A DNA stretch of 8,045 bases from a bacterium. Lineage in GTDB: Bacteria; Chloroflexota; Dehalococcoidia; Tepidiformales; Tepidiformaceae. Of this stretch, positions 6,518 to 8,045 are shown in pieces. The notes under the pieces are model-generated. The model searched no databases. It saw nothing but the letters and a program-made list of their open reading frames with translations, and was not told the origin of the DNA. Within the stretch, counting starts at the first letter, position 1, and every line of letters starts with the position of its first letter. Position numbers and translations under genes: made by a program. The stretch spans positions 1 through 8,045 of the forward strand of contig CAMAUF010000080.1 in assembly GCA_945861295.1 (NCBI GenBank), in the 5' to 3' direction.

Positions 6518-6736
6518 TTGCGTAACGAATTCACGGCGATCATTGAGCCAGCCCAAGAAGGGGGCTATTGGGCGCGCTGCCCGGAGGTGCCTGGAGCAAA
6601 CGGCCAAGGCGAAACCTTGGACGAAGTTCGGGCCGATCTCGCAGCAGCGATCGAGCTAATGCTGGACGTAATGCGAGAGGACGCCGTGCGCGAAGCCTCC
6701 GCTCGCTCACGCCTCGAGACGGTGGTCGTTGGGTGA
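6518..6736 (+). CDS. hicB: HicB-family antitoxin
   Basis: A 72-aa antitoxin of the HicAB type II toxin-antitoxin family, expected to bind HicA and mask its active site. The partial RNase-H-like HicB fold is clear: FTAIIEPAQEGGYWARCPEVPG (5-26, two parts of one hairpin) then GETLDEVRADLAAAIELML (31-49). The family almost always begins a few residues before IEP, so the TTG at 6518 is the likely start; no other start lies upstream in frame. The chain ends after the core domain and has no C-terminal ribbon-helix-helix or HTH, so this short HicB may not repress its own promoter by direct DNA binding. Its stop TGA overlaps the toxin's GTG start by 4 nt. The antitoxin-first order is the reverse of the E. 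coli hicAB locus but is common in short HicB systems. Confidence 0.9.
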   Translation: MRNEFTAIIEPAQEGGYWARCPEVPGANGQGETLDEVRADLAAAIELMLDVMREDAVREASARSRLETVVVG

Positions 6737-6930
6737 AGCGCGGAGACTTGGTCCGACACTCATACGGTAATGGCTGTGTCGTGAGACGTGAAGGTTCTTC
6801 GCATACAGTCTGGCGAAATCCGGAAACTGGACGACAGGATGCGGTCCCGCGTCACTCAGAAATCAAGGACTCCCTCGCGCGGGAAATTTGCCGTCATCTC
6901 GGCGTTCCGGACCCGAAGCGCGCTTCGTAA
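6733..6930 (+). CDS. hicA: HicA-family mRNA interferase toxin
   Basis: A 65-aa toxin starting at GTG 6733. It binds and cleaves mRNA through a small double-stranded-RNA-binding-like fold, shutting down translation when HicB is lost. KRGDLVRH (2-9) and GCVVRREGSSHTVWRNP (14-30) carry the catalytic histidine H24 in the GxxHT motif. AVPRHSEIKDSLAREICRHLG (37-57, key residues PRH and EIK) is the classic C-terminal signature. All key residues are present, so the toxin looks intact. The start codon is embedded in GTGA, shared with the hicB stop, so its synthesis is probably coupled to the antitoxin. The open frame continues upstream to 6568, but that part is arginine-rich shadow of hicB. Composition is notably lower in GC (6781-6840 is 31/60) than the acyl-CoA synthetase genes, a sign of transfer. 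Confidence 0.93.
   Translation: MKRGDLVRHSYGNGCVVRREGSSHTVWRNPETGRQDAVPRHSEIKDSLAREICRHLGVPDPKRAS
6914..6927. repeat. 14-bp perfect palindrome at the hicA 3' end
   Basis: CGAAGCGCGCTTCG is a perfect palindrome immediately before the hicA stop TAA (6928-6930). As RNA it gives a 5-bp stem with a CGCG loop. Its right arm CTTCG can instead pair with CGAAG at 6933-6937 across the stop codon. The convergent asnC-like gene ends at 6941. No T-run follows, so a terminator role is only suggested. Confidence 0.55.
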
Positions 6931-6940
6931 TCCGAAGGCC

Positions 6941-7180
6941 TTATGAAGCCTCGGGGAAGGTGACACAGGTCGTCGTGCTCTCGATGCCTTCGACCGCGCG
7001 GATGTGCTTCGAAATCACTGACGGCACATCCGTCAGGTTCGCGACCTCGACGACTGCCACGATGTCGTAGGGGCCCATCACCTGGTAGACCTCTGAGATG
7101 CCCGCGACCGCGCGCAGCTTGTCGTACACCTGAATAGTCTTCGCCGGGTCGACCACGATGAGGACGAACGCCTTAATCAT
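6941..7180 (-). CDS. Stand-alone AsnC/Lrp-type ligand-binding (RAM) domain protein
   Basis: A 79-aa alpha/beta ferredoxin-like domain of the AsnC_trans_reg type. It lacks the N-terminal HTH of full Lrp/AsnC regulators, so it is not expected to bind DNA alone. MIKAFVLIVVDP (1-12) forms the first strand, GPYDIVAVVEV (36-46) contains the conserved GxYD ligand-loop motif, and GIESTTTCVTF (65-75) forms the last strand. Such proteins oligomerise and sense amino acids or similar small molecules. The start ATG at 7180 has AGGAG (7193-7189) with 8-nt spacing. It lies 99 nt downstream of lepA on the same strand and may be co-transcribed with it. It ends 10 nt from the convergent hicA. The partner or ligand is unknown. 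Confidence 0.88.
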   Translation of the reverse strand: MIKAFVLIVVDPAKTIQVYDKLRAVAGISEVYQVMGPYDIVAVVEVANLTDVPSVISKHIRAVEGIESTTTCVTFPEAS

Positions 7181-7233
7181 CCGAAGGGCTCCTGTGGTGG
7201 GCCTGGGCCCGATGTGCGCTCACGGTACCAGTC

Positions 7234-7253
7234 GCACGTTTCCAGCGCGTTTC
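7234..7253. repeat. Tandem 9-bp near-repeat between lepA and the AsnC-like gene
   Basis: GCACGTTTC (7234-7242) and GCGCGTTTC (7245-7253) are near-identical copies, one mismatch, spaced 11 nt apart, about one helical turn. They lie in the 99-nt gap (7181-7279) upstream of the AsnC-like gene on the minus strand. This could be an operator for a dimeric regulator or chance in GC-rich DNA. I see no convincing promoter or terminator in the gap. Confidence 0.25.
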
Positions 7254-7279
7254 ATGCGGCGTGGGCGCGGCGCACGGCG

Positions 7280-8045
7280 CTATTCTTCGCGCAGCTTGAG
7301 CACGGCCATGAACGCTTCCTGCGGGATCTCGACGTTGCCGACGCGCTTCATCCGCTTCTTGCCCTCGGCCTGCTTCTCCAACAGCTTCCGCTTGCGCGTG
7401 ATGTCGCCGCCGTAGCACTTCGCGATGACGTTCTTCCGCATCGCCCGGATCGTCTCGCGCGAGATCACCTTCCCGCCGACGGCCGCCTGGATCGGCACTT
7501 CAAACATCTGACGCGGGATCAGCTCCTTCAGCTTCGAAACCAAGATGCGACCGGCGCGATGGGCGTTGACCTGGTGCGTGATCAGCGAAAGCGCATCCAC
7601 GAGCTGAGCGTTCACGAGGATATCGACTTTGACCAGCGAAGCCGCCCGGTATCCGGTGAGGTGGTAGTCGAGGCTGGCGTAGCCCGAGGTCGAACCCTTG
7701 AGGTAGTCGTAAAAGTCGACCAGGATCTCGCCCATGGGCACGTCGTACTCAAGCAAGACCCGCGCTTCGCCCTGCGAGGCCTCGGTCTCGGGTTCGAGAA
7801 ACTCCATACGGAGGAACGATCCGCGCCGGCTCGTGACGAGATCCATGACGACGCCGATGAAGCGGCTCGGCGTGATCACGTCTATCTTCGCCCACGGCTC
7901 CTGGATTTCGGCGATCTGGGACGGGTCGGGGAAGTCCGCCGGGTTGCTGACCGGGACCTCCTTGCCGTTCGAGAGGATGACCTTGTACTCCACGCTGGGG
8001 GCTGTCGTCAGCAGCGAGAGGTTGTACTCGCGCTCGAGCCGGGCC
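7280..8045 (-). CDS. lepA: Elongation factor 4 (LepA), C-terminal part; 5' end outside window
   Basis: The last 254 residues of LepA, a ribosome-bound translational GTPase linked to back-translocation and 30S assembly. Full-length LepA is about 600 aa, so the GTPase domain and domain II lie beyond 8045. Recognisable blocks are LEREYNLSLLTTAPSVEYKV at the window edge, GYASLDYHLTGYR in domain V, LKELIPRQMFEVPIQAA, and the LepA-specific tail with CYGGDITRKRKLLEKQ and GKKRMKRVG, ending IPQEAFMAVLKLREE. The sequence runs to the edge without a break. An internal GTG at 7993 is just a valine codon, not the start. This is a bacterial housekeeping gene and a good anchor for taxonomy. Confidence 0.97.
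   Translation of the reverse strand, partial: ARLEREYNLSLLTTAPSVEYKVILSNGKEVPVSNPADFPDPSQIAEIQEPWAKIDVITPSRFIGVVMDLVTSRRGSFLRMEFLEPETEASQGEARVLLEYDVPMGEILVDFYDYLKGSTSGYASLDYHLTGYRAASLVKVDILVNAQLVDALSLITHQVNAHRAGRILVSKLKELIPRQMFEVPIQAAVGGKVISRETIRAMRKNVIAKCYGGDITRKRKLLEKQAEGKKRMKRVGNVEIPQEAFMAVLKLREE

Noticed and set aside
5782..6525. 247-codon plus-strand open frame crossing the methylase start and the CMD gene
   Set aside because: Runs antisense to the methylase then out of frame through the CMD gene; no recognisable domain.
7254..7279. GC-rich stretch after lepA as a transcription terminator
   Set aside because: Only 4-bp GCGC self-complementary arms and no T-run on the minus strand; not convincing.

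Overview
This is a GC-rich bacterial window with a mosaic of host housekeeping genes and small defence or addiction modules. Bacterial origin is supported by lepA at the right edge and by clear Shine-Dalgarno sequences (GGAGG, AGGAG) before several genes. The separate-subunit ADP-forming acyl-CoA synthetase, the U-tract-free gene ends and the several starts that look leaderless are reminiscent of uncultivated GC-rich lineages such as Chloroflexota. That placement is a guess and cannot be settled from 8 kb.

Left part (about 54-1819, + strand): a two-gene unit. The first gene is an OLD/AAA_15-like ABC-type ATPase. The second is a small TOPRIM-like DUF3226 protein. In classic OLD nucleases these activities sit on one chain; here they are split, as in the PARIS defence system (AriA/AriB) but with a different TOPRIM-like partner. 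This is the best candidate for an under-described system in the window.

Next (about 1826-4027, + strand): a well-formed sigma70-like promoter drives a two-gene operon for an NDP-forming acetyl/acyl-CoA synthetase, ATP-grasp beta subunit first and CoA-binding/ligase alpha subunit second. Both conserved histidines are present. This operon has higher GC and C-ending codon use, unlike its neighbours, and looks like resident metabolism.

Middle (about 4030-6008, - strand): a type II restriction-modification pair. A beta-class DNA methyltransferase (TSPPY and DPFGGTGTT motifs) is followed by a PD-(D/E)xK endonuclease whose GTG start overlaps the methylase stop. The endonuclease carries an internal helix-turn-helix-like stretch. 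It ends 2 nt from the acyl-CoA synthetase alpha gene, and a nested inverted repeat spans this convergent junction.

Right part (6137-8045): on the + strand, a carboxymuconolactone-decarboxylase-family protein and a hicB-hicA toxin-antitoxin pair (antitoxin first, GTGA overlap). On the - strand come a stand-alone AsnC/Lrp ligand-binding domain protein and the C-terminal part of lepA (elongation factor 4), whose 5' end lies beyond the window. A 14-bp perfect palindrome sits at the hicA/asnC convergent junction.

No intergenic stretch exceeds 130 bases. I saw no tRNA, rRNA, CRISPR array, transposase or integrase. Together the OLD-like pair, the R-M system and the HicBA pair resemble a small defence island punctuated by housekeeping genes.
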